From positions 915,744 through 979,743 of the forward strand of contig CAVPMA010000015.1 of the NCBI GenBank assembly GCA_963706315.1: 64,000 nucleotides of DNA, written 5' to 3'. Positions 34,111-42,484 of the stretch are shown in pieces (the stretch's first letter is position 1; every line of letters begins with the position of its first letter). Position numbers and translations under genes: made by a program. Origin of the DNA: CALMEC01 sp963706315. GTDB taxonomy: Bacteria; Actinomycetota; Thermoleophilia; Miltoncostaeales; Miltoncostaeaceae. Below the pieces are notes generated by a model. The model saw nothing but the letters and a program-made list of their open reading frames with translations, had not been told where the DNA came from and made no database searches.

Positions 34111-35221
34111 CGTTTCGTCCTCCGCCGAAGGCCCGCTCGAACGTCGACAGCGCCGAGCATGCCTGGCATCGCACGCACCCGGCGCGCGACTCCTGGCTCA
34201 TCATGCCCGCCTCGGCCAGGAGCGGCGCCACCGTCTCGTACACGTCCATCATGTACTCGGGCGACGGCGGGGTTCCGCCGGCCAGGATCGAGCCAGGTGC
34301 CGGACGCAGCGGCACCACGAAGGGGTAGACGCCGCGCTCGATCGCGGCCTTGCAGCCCGCGAGCACCGTCTCCTTGGACTCGCCGAGCCCCAGGATGAAG
34401 TAGGTCGACACCTGGCCCTGGCCGAAGACGTCGACCGCGGCCTCCCAGGCGGACAGGTAGTACGGGATGCCCTGTGCGGCCTTGCCCGGCGCCACGTGCG
34501 CCAGGACGTCCGGGTCGAACGTCTCGAGGTGAATGCCGAGCGCCTCGACGCCGCTGTCCTTGAGCTCCGCGAACCAGCCGAAGTCGTCGGGCGGCTCGAT
34601 CTGCACCTGTACCGGGAGGCCGGCCGCGTCGCGGATCGCCGCCGCGCATCTCGCCATGTACGGCGCGCCGCGATCGGCCCGGTTCGGCGACCCGGTGGTG
34701 AGCGTGACGTCCTTCGCCCCGTCCAGCCGGGCCGCGGCGGCGGCGACCTCGGCCAGCATGGCCGGCGTCTTGACCGGGATGGTGCGGCCCGACTGGAGCG
34801 ACGTCCCGATCGCGCAGAAATGGCACTGATCGTCGGTGCCCCAGTAGACGCACCGCTGGAACACCGTCGACGCGAAGCTGTCGAGGTGCATCAGGCCGAT
34901 CTTCCAGTAGGGAACCCCGTCGGCGGTCTCGAGGTCGTAGATCTTCGGGCGCGGATGGAGCGTAACCCGGCCGACCTCGACGCCGTCGCGGAACAGCGTG
35001 CCCGCACGCCCATTCGTTCCGAGCACCAGCTCGTACGGCGAGCGGGCCACGTAGTCGCCGTGCACCGGGACGGTCAGCGGCGCGCCGCCGACCCACAGGA
35101 ACCCCGCGTCGGACGGACCGGCCCCGCCGGCCCGGGTCTCGCCCGGCCCGGTGGGGACCGTCGTGCGGACGCCGAGCGACTGCAGCTCGACCGCCAGCGT
35201 CTTGATGTCGAGGCTCACCAC
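34085..35221 (-). CDS. nitD: Radical SAM protein, MSMEG_0568 family (NitD-like)
   Basis: A 378-residue radical SAM enzyme. The cluster cysteines are C124, C133 and C136 in CVYWGTDDQCHFC, a C-x8-C-x2-C spacing unlike the usual Cx3Cx2C. It resembles biotin synthase-like proteins of the MSMEG_0568 family: TLTTGSPNR, QIEPPDDFGWFAELKDSGVE-like region (about 215-235), GIHLETFD and STYFILGLGE. A second Cys set, C349, C352 and C355 near the C terminus, may bind an auxiliary cluster. It lies between NitE and the amidohydrolase, overlapping both. The reaction is unknown; the family belongs to the Nit1C cluster linked to cyanide/nitrogen assimilation. Confidence 0.85.
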   Translation of the reverse strand: MVSLDIKTLAVELQSLGVRTTVPTGPGETRAGGAGPSDAGFLWVGGAPLTVPVHGDYVARSPYELVLGTNGRAGTLFRDGVEVGRVTLHPRPKIYDLETADGVPYWKIGLMHLDSFASTVFQRCVYWGTDDQCHFCAIGTSLQSGRTIPVKTPAMLAEVAAAAARLDGAKDVTLTTGSPNRADRGAPYMARCAAAIRDAAGLPVQVQIEPPDDFGWFAELKDSGVEALGIHLETFDPDVLAHVAPGKAAQGIPYYLSAWEAAVDVFGQGQVSTYFILGLGESKETVLAGCKAAIERGVYPFVVPLRPAPGSILAGGTPPSPEYMMDVYETVAPLLAEAGMMSQESRAGCVRCQACSALSTFERAFGGGRNGDPVPATA

Positions 35222-36081
35222 CGGTCGCCGTGGAGCTTCTCGAAGTTCTCCTTGAACACCATCCGCTTGAGCTCGTCGCTGACCGGGGCGCCCTCGATCT
35301 TCCAGTACTCACCCATGAAGTCCGACCAGGGCTCGTCCGACCCGAACAGCACGCGGTCGGCGCCGAGGCCGCCGTTCTTCTCGATCTCGACCAGCAGCCA
35401 GCGGGCGCCGAATCCGATCGCCCACGACGTGTCGGTGTAGACCTTGTAGCCCTCCTTGACCCACTGGAGGAACTTCGGCACGAGCTTGATGTGGCCGCTC
35501 ACGCCGCCGCCGAAGTGGACGAGGTGGATCTTCACACGCTTGCCGTACTCCTCGACCATCGGGATGAAGTTGTTGATGTCGCTGTTGCCGCCGGCGGACG
35601 TGTGAAAGTGGAAGACGTAGTCGTGCTTCTCGGCGACGTCGAAGCACATGTCCGCGAGCTCGCGGGTCTCGTCGTCCCACTCGGCCGGGTTCGGGTTGCC
35701 GCCGAGGAGGAACGTCGTCTTGAGGCCGAGGATCCCCGACTCCCCCGCGTGCTTGAGCGACTCGACGGTGTGCTCGCGGTCGCGCGGCAGGAACGAGACC
35801 CAGAGCAGGCCGCGGATCCGGTCGGTGGTGTCGGCGGCCTCCATGACCAGCGGGTTGAGGCTGAACGGCTGCTCCGGCTTGGGGATGCCGTAGTTCGACA
35901 TCACCAGGCTGCGCTCGATGCCGTGCTGGTCCATGAACTTGATGAAGTCCTTCGTCTTCGGGAAGTCGTAGACGATGGGCTTGACCGGGTAGTCGATGCC
36001 GTAGAACGGCCAGGCCTCGATCTCGCCGATGTGGCTGTGGCCGTCGATCACGTAGCGCTTCATGCCATCGGGAAGTGGCAT
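35215..36081 (-). CDS. TIM-barrel amidohydrolase (amidohydrolase-2/ACMSD-like) in the nitrilase position
   Basis: A 288-residue metal-dependent hydrolase. The metal motif H15-x-H17 (DGHSHIGE) is followed by FHFHTSAGG (about 160), KIHLVHFGGG (about 188) and the final catalytic Asp in LFGSDEPWSDF (about 254). The order matches the amidohydrolase-2 group, which hydrolyses or decarboxylates small acids and cyclic amides. The start ATG 36081 follows AAAGGAGA. It overlaps NitD by seven bases. In described Nit1C clusters a nitrilase occupies this region, so this enzyme may supply a different hydrolytic step. Confidence 0.87.
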   Translation of the reverse strand: MPLPDGMKRYVIDGHSHIGEIEAWPFYGIDYPVKPIVYDFPKTKDFIKFMDQHGIERSLVMSNYGIPKPEQPFSLNPLVMEAADTTDRIRGLLWVSFLPRDREHTVESLKHAGESGILGLKTTFLLGGNPNPAEWDDETRELADMCFDVAEKHDYVFHFHTSAGGNSDINNFIPMVEEYGKRVKIHLVHFGGGVSGHIKLVPKFLQWVKEGYKVYTDTSWAIGFGARWLLVEIEKNGGLGADRVLFGSDEPWSDFMGEYWKIEGAPVSDELKRMVFKENFEKLHGDRW

Positions 36082-36092
36082 CGGTTCTCCTT

Positions 36093-36719
36093 TTAGGGGG
36101 TCAGCATGGCCTGGCGGAGGTCCGCCGCGGCGGACCGCCAGGCATCGGGGTCGGTGAACTCGCGCCGCGGCGCGACCGGTCCGTCGCCGGCGACGTCGCC
36201 GGTCTCCGGGTCCAGCTGCAAGCCTTCGAGGACGAACATGGGCCCCATGGTGTCCGGGTTGAGCTCGGTGGAAACCGCGACCGCAAAACCCGTCTGCAGC
36301 GACATCTCGATGCGGCGGTAGGGCGGCCACAGTTCGTTCTCCCCGTGGCTCCACACGGTGACGACGGTGTCGCCTGCGCGGCGCGCCCGGTCGATGGCGC
36401 GTTGCGCCTGCTCGGCCGATGCGCGCTGCACGAGCTCGCGCGAGCGCAGCTGATACGCGGCGTCGCGGGCCATGCCGGCGTCGATCTCGGGTGGGAGCGA
36501 CCCCGGCTCGATCCCGGCCGCCTCAAGGTCGGCGGCCGGGGTCGATGCGAGGTAGCTCGTGACGAGCGCATCCAGGTCGGGCACGCCGTCCAGGTGGTCG
36601 GCGAGCGAGCGCACGATGCCGATGACGGCCTCGTACAGGTCGGTGCGAACGGTGACGACCGGATACAGACGGTCCTCCGCCTCGCGCCAGCGCCGGAGCG
36701 CTTCCTCACGCTCGCTCAT
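36093..36719 (-). CDS. Unknown 208-residue protein between NitB and amidohydrolase genes
   Basis: A soluble 208-residue protein, mostly helical in the first 120 residues (EREEALRRWREAEDRLYPVV, then SLADHLDGVPDLDALVTSYL) and beta-rich afterwards. The C-terminal half has DTVVTVWSHGENELWPPYRR and SLQTGFAVAVSTELNPDTMGP. I recognise no domain. Tight spacing to both neighbours (11 bases to the amidohydrolase, 12 to NitB) puts it firmly in the operon. Conserved-looking Trp, His and Glu residues in WSHGENELWPP could form an active or binding site. Confidence 0.8.
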   Translation of the reverse strand: MSEREEALRRWREAEDRLYPVVTVRTDLYEAVIGIVRSLADHLDGVPDLDALVTSYLASTPAADLEAAGIEPGSLPPEIDAGMARDAAYQLRSRELVQRASAEQAQRAIDRARRAGDTVVTVWSHGENELWPPYRRIEMSLQTGFAVAVSTELNPDTMGPMFVLEGLQLDPETGDVAGDGPVAPRREFTDPDAWRSAAADLRQAMLTP

Positions 36720-36731
36720 TGCCGCCGCTGC

Positions 36732-37217
36732 CTAGACCGTCCAGGTGTTGAGCTGGAAGGCCTTGTTCCTCCACGCGGTGAGCGCGGAGTCGAGCACGTC
36801 GAGCGGGTTGAACGCGGTGACTCCCTCGATCAGGTCGTCCTCGCGGAACCCGTAGAGCGCGCCCATCGCGAACCGGCAGGCGTAGATCGTCGCACCCTCC
36901 TTGAGGAGGGTCTTGATCTGGTTGTTGATGGCCATGTGGCCGGGGAAAGCCTCAGCGCCGACGCTCGGGTAGCCGCGGGTGCCGGACGCCATGAGCACGC
37001 CGGGTCCGTAGAGGACGAGGCTGACCTTGAAGCCCTTCCGCCCGAGGCGGGTCGCGGTCAGCAGGTTGACCAGACCGACGGATCCCTCGTAGGGGACGGT
37101 GTGCATGAAGATGTACGCCTCTTCACCCGGCTCCGCCTTCACGTCCGGAAAGACCTTCTCGGCAACGTCGTACAGCTCTTGACCTACTTCGGGCTTCGGG
37201 CCCTGGATCTTCGCCAC
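36732..37217 (-). CDS. nitB: MSMEG_0572/Sll0783 family nitrogen-starvation protein (NitB-like)
   Basis: A 161-residue DsrE-like protein: EEAYIFMHTVPYEGSVGLVN (about 32-51), LTATRLGRKGFKVSLVLYGPG, RGYPSVGAEAFPGHMAINNQ (about 81-100), GATIYACRFAMGALYG and a LNTWTV terminus. This pattern is the MSMEG_0572/Sll0783 family; Synechocystis Sll0783 is nitrogen-starvation induced and needed for PHB accumulation. GTG start with GGAGG at 37224-37228. It is the first gene of the minus-strand operon nitB-unknown-amidohydrolase-nitD-nitE, divergent from carbamate kinase. Confidence 0.88.
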   Translation of the reverse strand: MAKIQGPKPEVGQELYDVAEKVFPDVKAEPGEEAYIFMHTVPYEGSVGLVNLLTATRLGRKGFKVSLVLYGPGVLMASGTRGYPSVGAEAFPGHMAINNQIKTLLKEGATIYACRFAMGALYGFREDDLIEGVTAFNPLDVLDSALTAWRNKAFQLNTWTV

Positions 37218-37241
37218 GCTCTACCTCCACAGACTTGGGGA

Positions 37242-37273
37242 CGGGAATCCCAGGTTTTCACGCAACCGGGAAT
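37242..37273. promoter_or_regulatory. Candidate operator: repeated CGGGAAT between nitB and carbamate kinase
   Basis: CGGGAAT occurs at 37242-37248 and 37267-37273, 25 bp apart. The first copy is part of the perfect 9-base palindrome GGGAATCCC (37243-37251). The site lies in the 103-bp divergent gap, where one regulator could control both operons. No matching regulator gene is adjacent. Confidence 0.3.
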
Positions 37274-37320
37274 GACGCGCACTATCTTCCCACGTACGAC
37301 TCGTTGCAAGGCCCCGACAG

Positions 37321-38271
37321 GTGGACAACTCTCCCGTGAGTGAAATTGTGGTGATGGCGGTGGGCGGAAACGCCCTGGCTCCTTCTGGACTCGGCGAATT
37401 CTCCGAGCAAATGGAGCGCGCGCGGAACGTGGCCGGACACGCCGTCGCGCTGCTCGACGGTGGCCGGCGACTGGTGGTGGTACATGGCAATGGTCCCCAG
37501 GTCGGCGCGCTGGCGCTCGCACAGGAGGCGGTCGCGCGGGAGGTGCCGCCGCAGCCGCTCCATGTCCTCGGCGCGATGACCCAGGGGCAGCTCGGCTTCA
37601 TGCTCGGCCAGGCGATCGGCGACGAGTTGGAGGCGCGCGGCCGCGACCGCGCCGTCGCGGCGATCGTCACCCAGGTCGTGGTCGATCGTGCGGACCCGGG
37701 CTTCAGCACGCCGACGAAGCCGATCGGGCCGTTCTTCTCGGCGGGCCGGGCGAAGCGGCTCGCACAGGCGCGCGGGTGGGACGTCGTCGACGACGCGGGC
37801 CGCGGCTGGCGCAGGGTGGTGGCGTCCCCGGTCCCCATCGAGGTGGTGGAGTGGCCGCAGGTCCGCGAGCTGCTTCGCGCCAAGCAGGTCGTGATCGCAT
37901 GCGGCGGGGGCGGCATCCCCGTGGCGCGTGAAGAGGCGGGCTTCACGGGGGTGGAGGCCGTCATCGACAAGGACCTCGCCGCGGCGCTGGTGGGCGGGCT
38001 CGTCAAGGCCAAGACCCTCCTGCTCCTCACCGGCGTCGAGCGGGTGGCGATCGATTTCGGCACGCCGCGCGAGCGCTGGCTCGACACGATGAGTGTTGCC
38101 GAGGCGCGGGTGCACGTCGCCGACGGGCAGTTCCCGCCGGGCAGCATGGGGCCCAAGGTGGAGGCGGCGATCCGGTTCGTGGAGAACGGCGGGCGGGAGG
38201 CGATCATCACGTCGCTCGACCGGACGGCCGCGGCGCTGGCCGGGAAGACCGGCACCCGCGTGGCGGCATGA
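37321..38271 (+). CDS. arcC: Carbamate kinase
   Basis: A 316-residue amino-acid-kinase-fold enzyme. Family motifs are VMAVGGNALAPSG (about 11-23), VVVHGNGPQVGALA (about 55-68), PTKPIGPFFS, ACGGGGIPV (about 195), AVIDKDLAAALVGG, LLLTGVERVAIDFG and GQFPPGSMGPKVEAAIRF. It converts carbamoyl phosphate and ADP to ATP, CO2 and ammonia. No arginine deiminase or ornithine carbamoyltransferase is nearby, whereas AllG, AllH and FdrA are encoded in the window, so oxamate-type carbamoyltransfer is the likely source of carbamoyl phosphate. Start GTG 37321; GTG 37336 is possible. The end overlaps the next gene by four bases. Confidence 0.93.
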   Translation: MDNSPVSEIVVMAVGGNALAPSGLGEFSEQMERARNVAGHAVALLDGGRRLVVVHGNGPQVGALALAQEAVAREVPPQPLHVLGAMTQGQLGFMLGQAIGDELEARGRDRAVAAIVTQVVVDRADPGFSTPTKPIGPFFSAGRAKRLAQARGWDVVDDAGRGWRRVVASPVPIEVVEWPQVRELLRAKQVVIACGGGGIPVAREEAGFTGVEAVIDKDLAAALVGGLVKAKTLLLLTGVERVAIDFGTPRERWLDTMSVAEARVHVADGQFPPGSMGPKVEAAIRFVENGGREAIITSLDRTAAALAGKTGTRVAA

Positions 38272-39620
38272 GCGGAGCGCGGCGCTCAATCCTGACCTGG
38301 CGGCCGCCGTCCGGCGGCGCCGGCTGGGCAGCGTCGCAGCGGGCGCAGGCCGTGCTCGCCGACCCGCAGGGGTTTGGCAACTACATGACCTATCGGGACG
38401 CGTACCGCATCCTCGGCTGGGACCCGGCGGAGATCTACCGCGACGGCCAGATCGCGCTCGACCGTTCGGAGTGGGCCGACCTCGGATGGATGGCGAACCA
38501 CATCGGCCCGTCGCCCAGGGTGCTCGATGCGATGCGCGCGGCGGTGACGGCGGAGCGGGTCGGCCCGTACTCGCCTGACCTCGACTCGCGGCTACGGGAG
38601 CGCATCGCCGTCGGGCTGCTCGGGCGCGCACGCGACGAGGGGTTCGAGGTCATCGGCACCGAGGGCGCCCAGGCGGGCGTCGGGTATGCGGCGCTGGCAT
38701 GTCTCGACCCCGGCGACGAGGTCGTCGCGACCGACCCGGGGTACTTCCACTTCGTGCCGGCGTTCCGGCTGGCCGGCGCCACGCCGGTGTTCGTGAAGCT
38801 CGGCCCGTCGAACGGCTGGCGCCTCGACCCGGACGAGGTCGAGGCGGCGCTCACCGAGCGCACCAAGATGATCGTGGTGTGCGACCCGATCAATCCATTC
38901 GGCACCGTCCAGCTGCGTGAGGAACTGGAGGCGCTGCTGCGACTGTCGGCGGAGCGACGGGTGGTCCTGCTCGCCGACTCGACCCACTCGGCCCATCGCA
39001 TCGATCCTGACGCGACGCACCATCACCTCGCCGCGCTCGCCACGGATCACCCCGACGCGACCGTGCTCGTGACGAGCGGGTTCGCCCACGGCTACGGCCT
39101 CGCGGGCGCGCGGATCGGGGCGCTGGGCGGTCCGCCCGATCTCGTGCGGGCGTGCCTGCAGGTCAAGATCGCGGTGGTGCGGCTCAACACGAGCGCCGTG
39201 GCGCAGGCCGCCGCGGCCGCCGCGCTCGACGACGACGATTGGCTGCGCCACGGGGAGGAGGTGGTGCGGGCGAACCTCGTACGGCTCAAACAGATCGCCG
39301 CGCCGGTCGTCGACCCGCGCTACGGCTTCTCGTGCGTTGTCGATTGCTCACGGTGGGGGGTCAGCGCGCAGGAGCTGACCGTCGCGCTCTGCAGGCGCAA
39401 GGTCGCCGTCTACCCCGGCGACGGCCTTGGGGAGGTGGGCGCCACCACGACGATCCGCCTCAACCTGAGCGACCCGAACCTCCAGGCGTACGAGCGCTTC
39501 GCTGCGGCGCTGCCCGAGGCCGTCGACGAGGCGAGGAGCGGCGTCTACCGCGAACCGGTGCGCGAGTTCTTCCTGTCGACCGGGACGGAACGGGGGCGCC
39601 GGCTGGCCAAGCTGATCTGA
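38268..39620 (+). CDS. Aminotransferase class I/II fold protein lacking the PLP lysine
   Basis: A 450-residue fold-type-I PLP-enzyme homologue. It keeps the GTEGAQAGVGYAALA turn (about 130-144), N209 in DPINPFGT, D237 in LLADSTHS, the LAGARIG segment and a C-terminal Arg in TTIRLNLS. At the Schiff-base position, normally SFSKxYGLAGxRIG, it reads SGFAHGYGLAGARIG, so the lysine is replaced by H274. Fold-I enzymes with His at this site are known (GDP-4-keto-6-deoxymannose-3-dehydratase ColD), so a non-transaminase reaction is possible. ATG overlaps the carbamate kinase stop, implying a shared pathway. Confidence 0.85.
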   Translation: MSGARRSILTWRPPSGGAGWAASQRAQAVLADPQGFGNYMTYRDAYRILGWDPAEIYRDGQIALDRSEWADLGWMANHIGPSPRVLDAMRAAVTAERVGPYSPDLDSRLRERIAVGLLGRARDEGFEVIGTEGAQAGVGYAALACLDPGDEVVATDPGYFHFVPAFRLAGATPVFVKLGPSNGWRLDPDEVEAALTERTKMIVVCDPINPFGTVQLREELEALLRLSAERRVVLLADSTHSAHRIDPDATHHHLAALATDHPDATVLVTSGFAHGYGLAGARIGALGGPPDLVRACLQVKIAVVRLNTSAVAQAAAAAALDDDDWLRHGEEVVRANLVRLKQIAAPVVDPRYGFSCVVDCSRWGVSAQELTVALCRRKVAVYPGDGLGEVGATTTIRLNLSDPNLQAYERFAAALPEAVDEARSGVYREPVREFFLSTGTERGRRLAKLI

Positions 39621-39640
39621 GCGGCGCGCGCTTCGCCGGC

Positions 39641-39880
39641 GGGCGTCCTCAGCCGGGACGGGCGACGTCGCCGGTCCGCATCGAGTATCGCCTCACCGAC
39701 AAGGGCCGGGCGCTCGCGCCGGTGGTCGATGCGGTGGCCGAGTGGGCCGAGCGCTGGGTCCCCACCGGTCAGGCACCCGACGTGACGAGGGTCGGCGGTG
39801 ACGGCAGTATCGACGCAAGCGCATCGAGCAGGGCTCCGCGGAGACGGGCTGGCAGACGGCCCCGCCGGGTATCGTCCTGA
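39641..39880 (+). pseudogene. Remnant of an HxlR-family regulator (C-terminal end only)
   Basis: Between the aminotransferase-like gene and lpd, one frame encodes SPVRIEYRLTDKGRALAP then VVDAVAEWAERWV. This closely matches the C-terminal wing and helix of HxlR winged-helix regulators. The N-terminal DNA-binding helices are absent and no start codon or ribosome site fits. After about 45 family-like residues the frame becomes Arg-rich until a stop at 39880. It is best read as a decayed regulator fragment. Confidence 0.6.
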
Positions 39881-39906
39881 CGAGAACGAACGAGGGGGAG
39901 GCAAGG

Positions 39907-41304
39907 ATGGATGTTGATGTCGCGGTGCTCGGGGGTGGCCCAGGCGGTTACCCCGCGGCGATCCGGGCGGCCCAGCTCGGACTGTCGGTCGCGCTCATCG
40001 AGAAGGGTGAGCTCGGCGGCACGTGCCTCAACGTCGGCTGCATCCCCACGAAGGCGTGGGTGCAGAGCGCGCACGCGGTCAAGGACGCTCACGAGGCGTT
40101 CCCGCAGCTCGGCATCGCCGTCGGCGAGCCGGTGGTCGACTTCGACCAGGTGCAGGTCAACAAGGGGCAGATCGTCACGGCGATGGTCAGCGGCGTCGGC
40201 AACCTCCTCAAGGCCAACGGCGTGACCGTGGTCAACGGCTACGGGCGCTTCGCGGGCCCCAACGCGTTCGCTGTCGAGGGCGGCGAGACCGTCAACTTCA
40301 AGCATGCGGTCATCGCGACGGGGTCGCATTCGCTTCGTCCCCCGGTCGAGGGCATCGACCACCCGAAGTGCGTCGACAGCACCGGCTTGCTGGCCGTGGA
40401 GGGGATCCCGAAGCGGCTCGTGGTGCTCGGTGGCGGCGTGATCGGCGTCGAGTTCGCCTCGATCTTCAGCCATTTCGGCACCGAGGTCACGATCGTCGAG
40501 ATGCTCGACAGCATCATCCCGATGGAGGACGACGACGCGATCAAGGCGCTCACCCGCGCATTCGACAAGCGTGGGGTGGTGGTGCACACGGGTGCTCGCG
40601 CGACCAAGGTCCAGGAGACCAAGGACGGCATGGTGCTGCACTTCGAGAAGGGCGGTGAGGCCGCCACGGTCACCGGCGACCTCGTGCTGGTCGCCACCGG
40701 CCGTGGCGCGACCGTCGAGGGCCTCGGGCTCGAGGACGTGGGCATCGCCTTCGACAAGACGGGCATCACCACCGACGCGACCCGCAAGACCTCGCTCGAC
40801 CACGTGTACGCCGTGGGCGACGTGGCCGGCTACTGGCAGCTCGCCCACACGGCGTTTCGCGAGGGCGAGGTGGCGGCGGAGAACATCGCCGGCCACCGCA
40901 CCGAGATGAGCGGGGCCGTGCCGAGCTGCATCTACACCGATCCCGAGGTCGCGAGCGTCGGGCTGTCGGAGCGCGCGGCCGTGGAGCGGTACGGGCGGGA
41001 CAACGTCGTGTCGGGCCAGTTCCCGTACGTGGCGATCGCGCGGGCGGCGATGTTCGCCGACAAGACCGGGTTCTTCAAGCAGATCTACCATGCCCAGACC
41101 GGTGAGGTCCTCGGCGTGGTGATCGTCGGCTTGCAGGCCACCGACCTGATCAACGCCGGTGTCATCGCGCTCGACTCGGAGGCGGTCATCGAGACCGTCG
41201 GCGACTCAATCGCGGCGCATCCCACGCTGTCCGAGGGATTCAAGGAGGCGGCCCTCGTCGCCCTTGCCCGGCCGATCCACATGCCGCCCAAGCGCAAGCG
41301 GTAG
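39907..41304 (+). CDS. lpd: Dihydrolipoyl dehydrogenase
   Basis: A 465-residue pyridine nucleotide-disulfide oxidoreductase. It has the FAD motif VAVLGGGPGGYPAAIRA (about 5-21), redox-active C40 and C45 in GGTCLNVGCIPTK, NAD motif LVVLGGGVIGVEFASIF (about 176-192), YAVGDVAG (about 302) and the C-terminal catalytic AAHPTLSEGFKEA (His about 437). It reoxidises lipoamide of 2-oxoacid dehydrogenases or the glycine cleavage system. No E1/E2 genes are adjacent. The ATG follows GGGGGAGGC. Confidence 0.95.
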   Translation: MDVDVAVLGGGPGGYPAAIRAAQLGLSVALIEKGELGGTCLNVGCIPTKAWVQSAHAVKDAHEAFPQLGIAVGEPVVDFDQVQVNKGQIVTAMVSGVGNLLKANGVTVVNGYGRFAGPNAFAVEGGETVNFKHAVIATGSHSLRPPVEGIDHPKCVDSTGLLAVEGIPKRLVVLGGGVIGVEFASIFSHFGTEVTIVEMLDSIIPMEDDDAIKALTRAFDKRGVVVHTGARATKVQETKDGMVLHFEKGGEAATVTGDLVLVATGRGATVEGLGLEDVGIAFDKTGITTDATRKTSLDHVYAVGDVAGYWQLAHTAFREGEVAAENIAGHRTEMSGAVPSCIYTDPEVASVGLSERAAVERYGRDNVVSGQFPYVAIARAAMFADKTGFFKQIYHAQTGEVLGVVIVGLQATDLINAGVIALDSEAVIETVGDSIAAHPTLSEGFKEAALVALARPIHMPPKRKR

Positions 41305-41320
41305 CCGCCCGGGGGCGGGG

Positions 41321-42472
41321 TCAGCCTACGAGCGCGCGGGCCTGGTCGACGACGAGTTCGGCCGCGGCGTCGGCCCGTTCTCGTTGCTCGGCGGGAATCG
41401 CGTGCTCGCTGTCCTCGAGCAGGCGCGGGGTGAACGACTGGCCCACCTCGCGTTCGGCACGGGCGAGCCACTCGACCGGCAGGTCGTCGGACAGCCCGGC
41501 TCCGACCAGCTCGTCGAGCTGCAGCGCCCAGGCGCGTGCGAGCAGGTCGATGTTGTATCCGCCTCCGGCCAGCACGATGTATCGCCCGCCGGCGGCGGTG
41601 GCCGCGAGGTCGTGCAGCAGCCGGTAGAGGCGCGGCAGGGCCTCGAGGTCCACGCACAGGTGGGCGAGCGGATCGGCGTGGTGGATGTCGGCGCCGAGGT
41701 GGGTGATCAGCACGTCGGGCTGAAACCGGGTGACGGCCGGCACGACGACGCGTTCAACCGCCCGAAGGAAGGGCTGGCTCCCGCTGTACGGCGGGAGCGG
41801 GACGTTGATCGCCGTTCCCAGCCCGGCGCCGGTGCCGCGCTCGGCCATGCCGCCGGTCCCCGGGAAGATGTACTTGCCGTCTTCATGCACCGACACGGTG
41901 AGCACGCGCGGGTCGTCGTAGAAGAGCCACTGGACCCCGTCGCCGTGGTGGGCGTCGACATCGACGTACGCGACGCGCTCGGCGCCGCCGTCGAGGAGCG
42001 CCCGGATCGCGAGGGCGCAGTCGTTGTACACGCAGAACCCGGAGGCGCGGTTGGCGAGGGCGTGGTGGAGCCCCGCCGGGGCGGGGCAGTAGACGGTGAC
42101 GGCCGAGCCGCTGGTGATGAGGTCGGCGGCGGTCAGCGCGGCGCCGCAGACGCCGAGGGCGGCTTCGTGCATGCCGGCCCTGGCCGGGGTGTCGCCGCCG
42201 GGCGAGAGCCCCCACTGGCCGGCCTCCCATGTCGCCGCGAGCTGCGGGTCGGCGCTGTAGCGGCGCACCGCGCGAACGTAGGCCGGGGCGTGGACCAGCT
42301 GGACCTGCTCCGCGTCCGCCGGTTCGGGCTCGACGACGGTCACCCCGTCGCGGTCCAGCAGGCCGTATGCATCGATGAGGTCGATCCCGAGCTTGCGGCG
42401 GATCGGTCGTTCGACGTCGTCGCTCGGGTTGTACGCCTGCAGGTGCGGGCCGTAGACGAATGCGGTGCTCAT
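41321..42472 (-). CDS. acuC: AcuC-type deacetylase (histone deacetylase family)
   Basis: A 383-residue zinc deacetylase homologue. It has the fingerprint GLHHALANRASGFCVYND (about 134-151), YVDVDAHHGDGVQ (about 168-180), a zinc-ligand Asp after the His, GTGGMAERGTG and VLAGGGYN near residue 300. The order and length match bacterial AcuC proteins, which deacetylate acetyl-CoA synthetase and similar targets. An acetyl-CoA synthetase is encoded at 59.0-61.0 kb, a plausible substrate (inference). Confidence 0.9.
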   Translation of the reverse strand: MSTAFVYGPHLQAYNPSDDVERPIRRKLGIDLIDAYGLLDRDGVTVVEPEPADAEQVQLVHAPAYVRAVRRYSADPQLAATWEAGQWGLSPGGDTPARAGMHEAALGVCGAALTAADLITSGSAVTVYCPAPAGLHHALANRASGFCVYNDCALAIRALLDGGAERVAYVDVDAHHGDGVQWLFYDDPRVLTVSVHEDGKYIFPGTGGMAERGTGAGLGTAINVPLPPYSGSQPFLRAVERVVVPAVTRFQPDVLITHLGADIHHADPLAHLCVDLEALPRLYRLLHDLAATAAGGRYIVLAGGGYNIDLLARAWALQLDELVGAGLSDDLPVEWLARAEREVGQSFTPRLLEDSEHAIPAEQRERADAAAELVVDQARALVG

Positions 42473-42484
42473 CCGGGGATCATC

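Noticed and set aside
37218..37320. Guanidine riboswitch controlling the nitrogen genes
   Set aside because: The short gap shows none of the conserved ACGG/ACGR hairpin features and is too short for class I.
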